This document shows positions 14,490 through 27,649 of a stretch of DNA of 64,000 nucleotides, piece by piece. Position 1 is the first letter of the stretch, and the number at the start of each line of letters is the position of its first letter. Origin of the DNA: Vigna angularis (Eukaryota; Streptophyta; Magnoliopsida; Fabales; Fabaceae). Below the pieces are notes generated by a model. That model had not been told where the DNA came from. It ran no database searches and saw only the letters and a list, made by a program, of their open reading frames with translations. The stretch covers positions 2,666,001-2,730,000 of the forward strand of contig NC_068975.1 in assembly GCF_016808095.1 (NCBI RefSeq), in the 5' to 3' direction. Made by a program: the position numbers and the translations under genes.

Positions 14490-15553
14490 TCAAACATAAG
14501 CATCTAAGAGCAAACGAGGGCTAATGATGGCTGAGAGAGGCACTGCCTTTTGCAAAGTGAGTCCAAAGGCCTCATCCATGCTTAACTCTTCACCATTTGG
14601 TAACTTCCAGTCAAAAGAATGCACCAAAGTTCCCAAAATGTACTGAATCACCACAATAGCCATTTTATAGCCTGCAAAAATCCTCCTTCCAGCTCCAAAG
14701 GGAATCAACTCAAAATGAACTCCAGTATCAACTTTTGCACTCTTCCCTTTGAGAAACCTCTCTGGATTGAACTTTAATGGATTTGACAACACATTGGGGT
14801 CTCTCCCTATTGCTCATATGTTCACATTCAGCCTTGTGTTGTTGGGGATGTAGTACCCATTAACATTGCATGCTTCAGTGGCCACCCTAGGAACACTGAG
14901 GGGTGTAGATGGGTGCATATACGTCTCCTTGCAGATTGCTTCAAGGTATGGTAATTTTGGTAGGTCAGATTCAACAAGGACTCTTTGTCTTCCCATTACT
15001 TCATCCATCTCTCTTTGTGCCCTAATCAAAATATTAGGGTTTTTTAACATTTCAGCTAGTGCCCATTTTATGATGCTAGTTGATGTGTCTGTGCCTGCTG
15101 TGAACAGATTCTTCACGCCTAAACATACATTTTATGATTAGAACAGAAAAAACAAAGTCACAGCTAATATGACAAACAAAATCTTGATGTACATTTATGC
15201 TAAGGTTAATTCCAATCAATATCTTGCCAATCCAACATTTTCAATAAAAAATATTTTTAGACCCAATTGCTTAATAACACATCATTCGAAACAACCACAC
15301 ACCATAAACAGTGGATCATCTCATTCAAAAACTATTAAAATAGAATATAATTATGTATTATAAGTGTTTTATATAATAAATAATTTAATTTTCAGATATT
15401 CTAAATATTATATATAATCAATTATTTTTTTATATTCAATTTGTTAATATATTTTGCTGTTATATAATTATTAACTTTTTAAATAATACAGGCTTATATA
15501 TCAGTAAAAACAAATTAAATTAATGAGGTAATAGGGTTACCTCAACCATATAC

Positions 15554-15699
<146 letters not shown>

Positions 15700-17155
15700 C
15701 AGGAGACTCATCTTCCTTAATTCTAATGTGCACAAATATTACATTCCCATGTAGCAAATAAAGAAGTTAAAAAGATTATGTGTCCATACATACAAAAGCA
15801 ATTCTAAATCCTAAAGGAAAGAGACAGAGAGTAGAACATCCAAAATCTCAATTCACTTTTTATCTAATACTGATAATAATTTCATTCAAATTTGTTTTCC
15901 AAGGAAGAAGTATTAATTGGTAGAGACTTTTTTCAATTATTTTCATTCAAACTTTTTAAATAATACATCTTCATTCAATTATTTTTTTTCTTAATATAAT
16001 ATCAGAAATTTGATTACATAAATTCTCATTTTGAATATATATTAATCATTTACACTATATTTTTGTAATCCATTTGTAATCCATGGCACCTATTATCAGC
16101 TTTCCAAGAATATATTTTATTTTAACTCGATAATGCATGTCAAATATGTTATCATTGATTTTTTTTATCAAGAAAATACATATTAATAAAAATATAATAA
16201 GGTAACCAAACTCATATTTGTATATATATAAACTATATAGGTAAAAAGGAAAACCAAAAGACAAAACGCTAAATAATGATTTTCAAAATTCACATCCTTA
16301 CATATAATCATTGAGATTCATGAAAAATGAGAGGAGAAAATTGTGTTTAAATAGAATGATTATATTTATTGTTGATTTCTTATGTTATTCATGATTTTCA
16401 AATATATATATATATATATATATGGAGAGTGGTTGATGTTCCTATTCAACTCAATAGTTTCACATTGTTCAAAAGTTGAGATCTAAAATATTTTAAATAC
16501 TTCTTTCTACTCTTTGAGATACTTTTTAAGAATAAAATCGTAACAAAGTTTGAGGTTCAACAAAAAGTCCCATTCGTAGATATCCGTGGGTATTTAAAAA
16601 AATTATATTTTATAAAATTTTAAAATATAATATATATTAATTAAATATAAATTAAATTTTAATTTTAATTAAATTTAACTTAATAAAATATAAATTAAAT
16701 TTTAATTAAATTTAACTTAATAAAATATAAATTAAATTTTTATTTTAAATTTTGGCAAATAATGAATATTTCCGGATGTAGATATCTACATATAATAAAT
16801 ATTCACGGATACCAACTATCCATAACAGATTTTATTCATAAATATCCGTGAAAAGTATTTTTGTCTTTCGTAGTTGCCACCAAAGATTAATTATAGTAAA
16901 GTTTATAAAAGTGATAAGATGAAATATTTTGTCTCCAGAGAAAAATTATAAATTAACTAGAATTTTTTTTTAAAAGTTAATTATATAAAAAGTTAAACAG
17001 AAAAGATAGTTTCAATTATTTTTTAATTTAATTAATGGCTTTTGTTATAATTTAATGTATACATATTAGTAATTATTCATTTTAGTAATAAACTTTGCAT
17101 TTGAAAAGAGATTTAAACTTCAATCAATAACCTTTTACTTTTTCATAGGTAATTA

Positions 17156-17826
17156 TAGAGCTCTCAAAACGGATAATTCGGCTCGACCCGGCCGGCTCAC
17201 CACGGGTTGATCACTTAGTGAGTCAACCCAACTTGACTCATTTATTAGTGAGATGAAAAAATTTGAACTTGGTCCAACCCACCACGGGTTGATTTACTGA
17301 CTCATTTAATTATAAGTTTTTCTTTTAAAATAAAAAAATTACAATTTTTTTAATTCAAATATAAATAAACGTTACGTTAAACTCCAAAGACAATTCGAAA
17401 TAAATAACAAAGTATCATACAATCCAAATGTAATCCTAAAACATGTACAAAATGCGAATAGATAACTTTTTAATATTGATAATTTTTGTGTCACTTTTTC
17501 ATTTATAATATTAGAGTCTTGAATAGATAAATTTATAATAGTTTTATCTCTTGAAACATTTTTTTCTTTATCATCATCTACAATATAATAAAGAAAATGT
17601 TAACTAATAATATTGAAACACAAAATAATAAATAATTAAATTAAATTAGGTGGGTTGGTGAGCCAACCCGGCTCACCACGGGTTCAAGTCGACAAGTCGT
17701 GTTCTAAGTGAGTTGGGTTGAAAACTAGCTCGCATAAAAAAATTACATTTTTTTCAAACCTAATCCGGCTTAAACCTATGGTGAGCCGGGTTGGCTTGTG
17801 GGTTACAACCCATTTTGACAGCACTA
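17156..17826. mobile_element. hAT-like non-autonomous element, 671 bp
   Basis: The ends are imperfect inverted repeats: TAGAGCTCTCAAAACGG at 17156 and, read from the other side, TAGTGCTGTCAAAATGG. These match the TAGxGCTGTCAAAA pattern common in plant hAT elements. GTAATTA flanks both sides (17149-17155 and 17827-17833); the eighth base differs (T versus A). Long subterminal inverted segments around GGCTCACCACGGGTT recur. The insertion lies in the intron of the flavonoid hydroxylase pseudogene. Confidence 0.8.
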
Positions 17827-18554
17827 GTAATTAAGAAAGGAAAAGTTGATGTTGGAAAAGAAAGAGAGATGTACCAATAATAGAACCTTGATGTTGGAGA
17901 AACTCATTCTCTCTTGAGAAGGATCTTCTCGATTTTTCATCACAATATCAAGAAAATTCGGCTTCCCTGTACGTTCATGAGAAGATTTCATATGCTCCTT
18001 AATAATCTTGCTAAAAAACACATCAAACCTCTTATGTAACCTTTTCATCTTTCCCACCACACCTTGCAAATCCATCCAAGCAATGCAAGATACAAAATCA
18101 CTAATGTTCACACCAAAAATTGTCATGAATTCCACAACCATATCCTTAAACTCCTTAGACTCCAATCCTTTGTTTGAAAATATTCTCTGGCTAATTACAA
18201 CTTGGCTTACCATATTAGTGATTGCACAACTCTATAAATCACTCACCACTACTAATTCCCCTTCTTTGGCACACTCATACATGGCTTTTAGCATGTGTTT
18301 CACCTCACTTTCTCTCACATGTGCACAATCATTAAGAGCCCTCCCACTAAGCATGTGTTGGTTGGCTAGCTTCCTAAGGAGCTTCCATTTAGGTCGATAG
18401 TTTGCAAAAACTAGGTCTTGTGCATTGTAACCCAAGTGGGTTGCCCCAGCAATACTGGGCCTGTTTAGAAAATTATAGTCCAAGGCCTTAAGGAATGCTT
18501 GGGTTGCATCCAGGCTTAAGGCTACCACAGTGTCACAAGTTCCCATTTTGACAA

Positions 18555-19634
18555 GAGAATTTCTCCCTCCACCACCCCAACAACTCACTACACCTCCCCA
18601 AAAAAATTTTAATTACAAAACTACCCATTTTACTTTAACCTTTTACTTTTTTTACCTTTTTACTTTTTTATCAAAACACTAAATCCCTACCTCATTATGT
18701 TGTGTGTTGTATGTTTGGTCGTTGCCTTGTGTGTTTTCTATGTTTGGCCATTGTGTGTTTTCTGTGTGTGTAGAGGAAGAAGATAACCAGCCAGGCCTCA
18801 ATACATGTGGCATATCCGTTTGGCCTTGAACGGATGTCGATATCCGTCTATGGATGTTGACATCCGTTTAAGACTCTAGAGAATACCCACATCTGTTACA
18901 GTGATAGGCTTATATATTCAAAAGACATGTGAAGAACGCAGACCACCTTCAACGACCAGACGAAGCTCTCCCACTCCTGTACCTTCTTTTTCTTGCACGA
19001 CTCCAAAGCTTTTTTGCTACATCCTCTAATCACTGGAGAACTTTCTTGCACCGCAACGATTCAATGTTATCTCCAACCAAACACACCACAATATCCCTAT
19101 GCTACACCACCACAGTTTCAACAAACAAAAATTAGAGGGAGAAAAAAGATCCAAAGGAATTTCATTCAACAGAATCAGTGGACTGTTATGGAAGTGCATT
19201 AATGGTGCCCTTTCTCCTCATCCCGTTCTCTCCCAGCGGGGTGGACACTCGCCCAGAACCTGTTCAATGGAAGGCTCGTGAAAGGAAGGTCTATGGTGGT
19301 GGAGGCAATTAGTGGAAGAACTGATACTGCCTCAGTACTTTAGAACCGAGTCAAATCGTAAATACTGCTTCGGTTAAAGAGAATCGAGGCGCAAATCCTA
19401 CTGACCTTCTACCTCGTCTGTATATGCCTCGGTTTCCAAACCGATGTCTATGACCGAAAATAACCGATGTGTATTCCTTTAACTGTACTAGTGATTGATA
19501 TAGTGGTGGAACCATTAACGAAAGTGGTTGGTTGTTGGGTAAAAAAATAAAAACAAAAATTAAATATTATTAAGGACAAAAAAAGAATGAGGAGGTGGAA
19601 GGAGTAATATGTGGTGGTGGAGGGAGCAACTCTC
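18555..19634. mobile_element. Mutator-like element in P450 exon 1, 1080 bp
   Basis: Inverted ends of at least 22 bp (GAGAATTTCTCCCTCCACCACC at 18555 and GAGAGTTGCTCCCTCCACCACC read from 19634, two mismatches) are flanked by a 9-bp duplication, TTTTGACAA (18546-18554) and TTTTGACGA (19635-19643), with one mismatch. A 9-bp duplication is the signature of MULEs. The P450 coding sequence resumes on each side (VIFVK, and LVKMGTCD), so the insertion point is exact. No transposase is present. The right part (19320-19492) is the end of a CACTA element, and 18825-18875 holds an inverted pair around GGATGTCGATATCCG. Confidence 0.88.
19320..19492. mobile_element. CACTA right-end fragment nested in the MULE
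   Basis: The sequence closely follows the last 240 bp of the CACTA element at 6238-7467, including ACCTCGTCTGTATATGCCTC, the CCGATGTCTATxACCGAAAA segment and the terminal GTACTAGTG at 19492. No matching left CACTA terminus occurs inside the host element, so this is a truncated or captured end. Confidence 0.8.
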
Positions 19635-19839
19635 TTTTGACGAAGATGACAGCTCCTTATTTCTTGGCCATGTTTGTGAGTGTGACATGAGGCATGCTGT
19701 ACAAAAGTGGTAGAAGACCAAGAATTGGCCATCCTCTTGGGCCTGGTGGTAGATGCACAGAATTTCTGACTATTGATCTAATGAAAAAGTGTGATACCAA
19801 GATGAGAACCCCAACACCAAGTTCTGAGAAAGAATGCAT

Positions 19840-20361
19840 GAAAAGTCTGTTTTCAATTGAAGATGGCAATAAGGTGGTGCAATTGAGTAATTTATATATA
19901 TATTGTTGGAAATTTTTACAAGTTTTGAAAATATGAGATGAGAGATGTTTTGTATAGATGAATTTATTATTTTATTCTATTCATAATAGAATATTAAATA
20001 TCAAATATTTATCTAAATGTTAAATTTTTAAATCTGAATAACAATTAATTTCAGTGGAAGTAGGTGGTTTTACATCACAATTTGACAAGTTAGGAATGGT
20101 GTCAATTCTCGTTTTGATTTCAGGGGCAAACGTGTTAGGTGCTTAGGTTAGTGCACGTGCCCTACTTAGAGTGCAGTGAAAGAAAAATAGGATTTATAAG
20201 AAAAACAACATTAGAGGTCCATTGTTTCCTTGTCGTCTTCTTAGATTCATACATGGTAGAAATTTGGTAAATCTTGCACGATAAAGGATTTTACAACAAA
20301 AAAAGCTTTCCTCATGTATGAAAGCTACTTGCATATCCTCAATAATCAACACATGATTCAG
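19840..20361. other. Spacer between the P450 pseudogene and the helicase 3' end
   Basis: AT-rich with no recognisable gene. If the helicase once had a longer C-terminus as in its relatives, its missing coding sequence is not here. Confidence 0.5.
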
Positions 20362-23300
20362 CTATTGGAATTGGACAAGATTCTTCATTTTCCAATAGTC
20401 AAACATAGGTGTAGAGAACACTTCTGTATCCTCATAAATCCAAAGTCTACTCCTCGTACGAGTAACAGCAACATATAGTTGTTTCAGTTCTGAGCAGAAA
20501 ACACTGTGATTTGAATCTTGATCAAAACATCCTCGAGAGTAGGCTTGTATTTGCTGTTCTTTCATATAGTCATATATCACCCTCCATCTCCTTTGCAGAG
20601 GTGAAGAGGAAAAGAAGTTGTACAGCAACACATCCTGACATAACAAGAAAGAAACCGTTAGAAAAACTGATAAACTCGAAGACCAACCAACCAAGTTCTA
20701 TGGTGACAGCAACCTCAAATTCAAGACCCTTGCACTGTAAAACGGTTAAAACAAGAGCTTCTTTTCCAGCAACTCGAAGCACTTCGTTTCGTGCTAAATT
20801 ATCTCTTACCAAAACTACTCTCTCGCCTCTACTTCGTCCAAAAGCTTTCAGAAGTGAATCTGCATCATTTCTTGATCGAATCACAAGTGGGATTTTCCCT
20901 TCTATCAAACCAGTCTCTTCTTTCAACAAGTCTATAGAATGAGGAAAGAAATGATGAAGAAGTTCAATGATACTTTGTGACAACTGCAAAACCTCAGCAT
21001 TGGTGCAAAAGTTCTGACTCAGTACAAAAATATCTGAAATGCATCCTTTCCCCTTTCTTTTGTCATGATTCCAGCTCTCGGATTCTAAAACAAACTTTTT
21101 GAAAAATATGGATCTTACATCTTTAAATCTGAAATCAATTCCCCTCCCCACAGTCTGTGCTGTATCTCCACAGAAAACAAAACCTTCTTCTACATTCCTG
21201 CAAATATATCTAAATAAACCAATCTGAGCCATTGTCAGATCTTGCACCTCATCTATGTAAACAAAATTCATTTTATCACCCTTGTATCTCTCAGCCCTCA
21301 GTCTACTGTGAAGATCAATCACTAAATCACCCAAATCAAAATCACCATTTTTCATCTTCATCGTTTCATAGTCTTGAAATATATCGTATATCATAATTCT
21401 TGTCTCTGTGCTCAGACCTGAAGTTCGGTTTTCAGATACATCACAGTATTCCTCCCTGCTTAACTTACCATGCTCGATCGTTCCTGTACCACCTTTTATG
21501 TGTGACATTATTTCAGTAAACACTATATAAGAATCCAGTTTTTTACGTAGCTGGACTTTGAAGTGCGGCCAATACAATGACTCAAACCTTTCATAATTCA
21601 CTTCCTTCATCATTAGGGTTTCCAATGCATCCAACCTTGAACCAAGGTTCGCATTATAAAATCTATCAAAATAAGAATTTCCCAATGTCCCATCTAGCAT
21701 GAACATAAATTTACGAAATGTTATCACAAGCGGATATAAATCATAGGAAAGACCATCAAAGGAATCTGGGATATTCTCAAACTGTTTTGCACTACTTTCA
21801 GCTACGGGGCCAACTTCCCTTAAGGACCTGTGTGATGCATCAAAAATCAAACTTTAGTAGCCATAATAAAACAATAATAGGGCTGCTTAATTCAGTTCAA
21901 TGAAAGTATCTGAGGACCAATAAATACCTTCTGAAACTTATCTTTCCTAGATATAAAATCAAATAGATTACATGGATTACGATGTTTACCACATAAAAAA
22001 ACATTACAAAAAACTTATATGGTCTATGGTCAGGTAAATAGCATTTCCCTGCAGATCATACAGCATACATCAAAACTCTTTTGTATACGAAACTCGTGAG
22101 AATACGTAATAATTTTTTATTTTAGTTGAAATTTTAAAAAATCATAACTTTACATGTAATCTATAATCTAATAAAAGAATCTATACCTAGAAGCCTTTAT
22201 TGTAATTTTATACCAATATAAGTAAAGTAAAAAAACAATTGGTTGTCAAAGGATATATAGTATTACGAAAGAATCTACATACCTTTTCAAAAGGGAAACA
22301 TGATGTTGGACCTTCTGGCATAGTCCAGCACTCAACGTTACAAATAGCTGTCTTAAGACTGGTCTCTCAGTCTCAGTAGCAATATCCTTGGACTGTTCCT
22401 GATTTGCATTAATTCCAGATCCGTACCACTGTTGAACTCCCTTACGGTGCAATATCTCATTTTGAATAAGCTTAGTAATCAGAACAGTGGTTTTTCCTGT
22501 ACCACTACGACCGAGTACAAATGTACTCTTTGAGAAGCGAATGATGTTTCGCTGCTCATCAGTTACCTCGTATGGAAGATCCGCTTGTAAACTATCTTTG
22601 CCATGAAGCATATAATCTCTCGAGATGGAACAGTACTTCATCAACAACGTACACTCTTCATGCTCAGCCCTTGATTTGTCAGCTTCACTTGTATCATTTG
22701 CGTCTCCATCATTTACATTATTATGAACATTCTCAAACTTTTGGATATTGGCTGAAAGTGGCCAATTCAATGGAAACTCCATGTCCCTGTTCACAAGGAG
22801 AAAAGACCATTCTCCTTATCAGTTAATGCAATAAGAGCTTAAATGCTTTTACATTAATTAATGCAATTGAAAGCACTCACCGAAGATTATTTGTTCCTTT
22901 CTTTTTGCACATCCTGATATATTCATCGGTGTATCTTTTGAACAAATTTTCAAGGCGTTTAGCCAACTGTTGGATATCCTCTAAAGGCAATATGTTCCAT
23001 ATCTTCAAAACCTGAATATACCTTGAACCTTTGACTATTTCTATTGAACAAATAACATAGTTAGTTTCAACCTTAAACTTTTTCAAAATATGAGTTGAAT
23101 TCTCACAACACAAATCCACATTATTCCATTTCGGCCTCCATCCACTGGAAAGCCTTTCAATAAGGTTGATAACCTTATTCTTGCTCGCTTCAAACTTTAG
23201 CCGTTTGAATGACCTCAGGAATTTGTCACTAAAATAAACCTGCAGATACGTACATTGGCAGCAATGTTAAGAATAGATCCAGCACATACGGAGAGAATCA

Positions 23301-26300
23301 ATGATTTATTTCAACTACACTTACTTTTAATGAGTTATCAAATATCAAACATCGATTGCTTCAGGAAATTCTTTTGCTACATTATATGCTAGATGTTGTG
23401 CATTCAAATATTATTATGGAAATAAACATTGAAAAAGTTGCTAACAACTCATTACCGGTGCAACCCAAGAAGAAAAAAGTGAGAACTGTGAAAGTATCAA
23501 TGAACAATAGAAATTAATAAAAAAACAAGTATAAAAATTAAGTCCAAGACTGTATACCTTCCACAATTTATTTTTGAAGAGGACACTATTTGTATCAAGC
23601 AAATCATCAAACTGATCTGCCTCTTTCTTGGAATCCAATATAGCTTTCGCCATTTCCTCGTCTTGTTCTGCATTAAAGAAACAATTACGTTTCTTGGCAT
23701 CAAGCACAATAGCATTCCAAACGTTTTCATTCTTTGTAATGGCCCATTCATTCCCCAAAATCCATAAGCAGTGCCTGCAAGATATGAAACCAAATGCAGT
23801 TTTTCAGTTAATATGGTACCCTGAAAAACAAATAAGACTGCAATAAATAGAAAAGTTAAGAGCAAAAGATGTACCTAGCTCTTGTAAGAGCAACATTAGT
23901 CCTCTGCGGAGAGGAAATGAACTCAAGAGATGATCTACTGCTTGTTCTTACAGTTGATAACATAATAATATCCTTCTCCCCTCCTTGAAAACCATCAACA
24001 GACATCACCACGACATTAAATCCATCATCACTTTCATAAATCTTTCCGAGTTTCTCCTGAATTGCAGCAACTTGGCCAGCATAGGGAGTCACAATACCAA
24101 TGCTTAATTCATGCTTTTTGGTCAACCATGCTGCATCAAGAAAAGGTAGCCCTTTATTCAAATTCAGACATCATGGATTATAAAAGCACTGCCTTTCTGT
24201 TTCTGTCTACTTGAATTAGTGAAGATACAAGTGAAAATAATAAAGTGAATCTTTTCAGACTAAGGTGAATCAAATTATTAACTTCAGGTAATACTGCCAG
24301 GACAAGTAGAATTTTAGTAGATAGAGACCTTTAATCAAATATAACGATTCAATAAACCATATATATAAATCCTTTTATTTAGAACTGAACTTCTTTCAAG
24401 TAAAGAAATGCAGACTAAATATATCAGATGTTCTTCTGAAAGGACATGTTGTTGCATTGCCATCTAAGGTGTAGCACCAAAGACAGAAAGAATAATAAGA
24501 AAGTAAGAAAAAACTTAGAAATTACTGCTGAAGATATTAATAGAAGAACAAACCTTTGTGCAGATTTTTCAGTATTGTCATCACAACTGCGACCTCTGCT
24601 AAATTTTTGTAGCTACTTCCTTCATCATCAAACTGTTCTTTGCCTCCAACTACATTTATAAAAGAATAAGGACCAAACATTGGCCCTGGGAGATATTTCT
24701 TCCCAAAGTCATATCTTCCCACATTTGGTGCATCCTGGATTTTGTTGGAATAGAAATAAGAAATTGGGAAAGAACTTATTTGTGGGTGCATCCTATGCTG
24801 CACCTTAAGGAGAGACTTTGGGTAACCTAATGAACTCAATCTTTCAAATAAGCTCCTCCCAAAACCAGCTTCCTTAGAAACCTTGTACACAAAAATTAAG
24901 CACAAATGAAATTAGAAATAAATGAACACTTGGGAGGAAAGAATTCTGTGATAGAAAAAATAATACATGTTTGATAGTGATTACATACATTACTTCTAAC
25001 CATTGACTGAAGTTGAAGCTCATCGCCAGCAAGAATGGCATGTTTTATGCCTGGAAGTAAAAGAGGTATTATTGATTCACACTCTTTTAGCTGTGCAGCC
25101 TCATCTATCACCAAAATGTCAAATGGCTTCATGGTTAAAGAGCGCAACTTATGAGAACCAGAAGCTGTGCAAAATATCAACGACGATGTTTGGAAACAAA
25201 ACTGTCTGATTGATTCATATTTGTAAGATTTTATCAGTATGAACTCATCAATTGAATCTAGCACAGTCATTAAAGCATTGAGACATTCGATTCGCTTCAT
25301 GTACAGCTTGTATGCTGCACCATCAAATGACCAAGAATCCATCTCTGGTAAATTTTTGTAAGTAAATAGCTTTTCCAATTCTTTAGAAGGCAAATTACTT
25401 TGAAACAAGTAGCCCTGAAATGATTCAAGTGCCTCACTTAAACATACTAATTTCCGAATGTTATGTTTCAACAAACTCCTCCCCACATGCGTACACAAGA
25501 TAGAAATGCAAGATTCTAGTATCCCTTTTACTGACTGGAACCTTTCTCTAAGAAACTCTAGAAATGATTTGAGGTTTCTCTTATTGTTTAACTCGATCTC
25601 AACAAATAAACGATAATCAGAAACACAATATTCAAGAAGATCAATCATTGATTTAATGCAAGATCTAAATCCAGTAGCAGTAGGGAACAAGGCTTTTGTC
25701 AGCTCTTGTACTCGATGATCCAAATGTATATCCTCAACATTGTCTCCAATTTTCAGCTTGTCCTTGTTTCCAAGCAATAGCACTTCACTCATGGAACAGA
25801 ACAAATCACCAGATTCCTTACTATGTGCCTCTTTCATTATATTTACTACACGCGTAGCAACTTCTTTGATGGCTACATTGGTGGAAGCACAAACAAGTAC
25901 TCTATACTTCATTTTGAACAGAGCAAAAAGCAATGTGGCCAAAGTTCTTGTTTTTCCTGTGCCAGGAGGACCCCATATAAGTTTCGCGGCTGTTTTGTGA
26001 TTGCAATCGAGGCCAGAAAGACATGAAGAAATTGCCTCCTTTTGTGATATATTAAGCTCTGATAATAACACTTGGTATGATCTGTCATCACCTAAAGCAT
26101 TGGCCTGTGAGCTACAATTACTACATTCCTCGTCCTGTTTTGCATCATCCATTCATCAGTTCTAGCACTAATTTCAAAATCAACAATCTTGAACATAACT
26201 ACATTATTAGAATTGGAGAATAAACTCATGTTGTTGGTGTGGTTAGTCAGTCTGATCTAAAAATCTTCAAAAAATAATAGCAGCAAATAATAGTGTGTTC

Positions 26301-27595
26301 TGTTTTGTAACAACAAAATAGCAGAAAATATGCTTTCACCAAATCATGGATGCTAGCACCAGTCTACCATTTTACACTGAATGACATTTTAAGAAACTGA
26401 ATTAAGGATATTATTGCGAGTTTCAGATAAGACCAAACATTTTAAGGCTAGAAACCTCATCTTTAAAACTAGTTTTGTAAAATTAAATTAGTCTTAAAAT
26501 TAACAAATATAATAACACTGTATAAAATTCAGATATCTAAACATTTGGCAACGATTATTGAAATTTTATTCACTTTTTGTCCATAAAAGCTATACTGCCT
26601 TTCATGAGGAATAAAAATATTATTCTTAATAAATGAATACTAACATAAATAGACTTCATATTTTTAAGAATAAAAACAAATTGAAAGCAAAAAATTAAAA
26701 TTCTTACCTCCTTGGTGCATAAGATCTGCTTGAGTATCTCAAAATTACCAGGCATATGAAGGGCAGCCCAAATTCTTTTATTAGGGATCATATTTGTCAA
26801 AAAAATGAGAAATAGAGGTTTGTTCCTCCAATTTGTAGGGTCCAATTCTTTTGATGCCTCAACTTTTAACTTGAAATCGTCATCATTCCCGTCTTCAGTT
26901 GTCCTTACAGACACAAAACTCCACATCCTTCCATTCCTTTGGAGGTCTTTTATAGCTTCTGGTCTGTAATCAGATAATATTAAAAAATCACCAGGAAATG
27001 TTTTGTATGGTTCTCCAGAATGAGTAAACCTATTTTTCCAGCAATTAATTGCCAACTTATACAAATTATTGTGATCTGATTTTGCTTCTTTTAGACCAAT
27101 AACTTCTGCATAAGGAGCTTGGTGTATGATCTCCATACTTGAGCATAGTTGTGCTCGAGTTTCTTCCAACAAAGGGTACGTATAAGATCCAAAGTAATGA
27201 TCTGTGGACTGAAACGTTTGTGCAATCTTCTCTACCTGAAAACCAAAGGACAATTAAAATCAAGCCATGCATAAATTGAAGAGCCATGCAAAGACACTTA
27301 TTTGATCAACTGAAAAAGTCACACCAACTAAAAAGAACAACATGTCAGGCCTCTGGTGAGTGTGTGTCAAAATAAGCATTAAAATACTTGACGTAAGTTA
27401 ACGCTACACCAAGAAAAACAAGTTGAATGATTCTGAACATGAGATAGAACAGAATGCAGAAAGAGTGACACCACTGACCTTGTTCCTGTAAAGATCTTCA
27501 TCTAAGATGTTTTCAATGGACCAAGAAAAAATCAAATTAGTGAAGCCATAATCATCATTGTCCTTCTTCTTACGTGAAGGATCACCTTGCATCAT
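20362..27595 (-). CDS. Two-helicase protein (SEN1/UPF1-like plus UvrD-like, TRANK1-like)
   Basis: Predicted P-loop nucleic-acid-dependent ATPase of a plant family annotated TPR-and-ankyrin-repeat-protein-1-like; cellular role unclear. Exons (high to low): 27595-27479, 27235-26708, 26134-24989, 24881-24554, 24130-23875, 23774-23558, 23239-22881, 22786-22283, 21827-20714, 20634-20362; all junctions keep frame, giving 1613 aa. The start is ATG at 27595; a second Met follows, and an upstream GTG lies in the same frame. Helicase 1: Walker A GPPGTGKT 270-277, Walker B DEAA 559-562, [11 protein letters not shown], and the [10 protein letters not shown] and ALTRAR motifs. Helicase 2 (UvrD type): Walker A GRSGTGKT 1076-1083, IDEVQD 1343-1348, [16 protein letters not shown]. 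The protein stops at KNLVQFQ, where relatives I recall continue for many hundreds of residues, so it looks C-terminally truncated. Catalytic motifs are intact. Confidence 0.9.
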
Positions 27596-27649
27596 CCCTT
27601 GTGAGTTCACTTTCCTTGACAAAATATAATCACCAGAACCTTGCACGAT

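Noticed and set aside
18232..18588. Separate functional P450 fragments as independent genes
   Set aside because: The fragments are collinear parts of one CYP75A gene on the minus strand, separated by stops and insertions.
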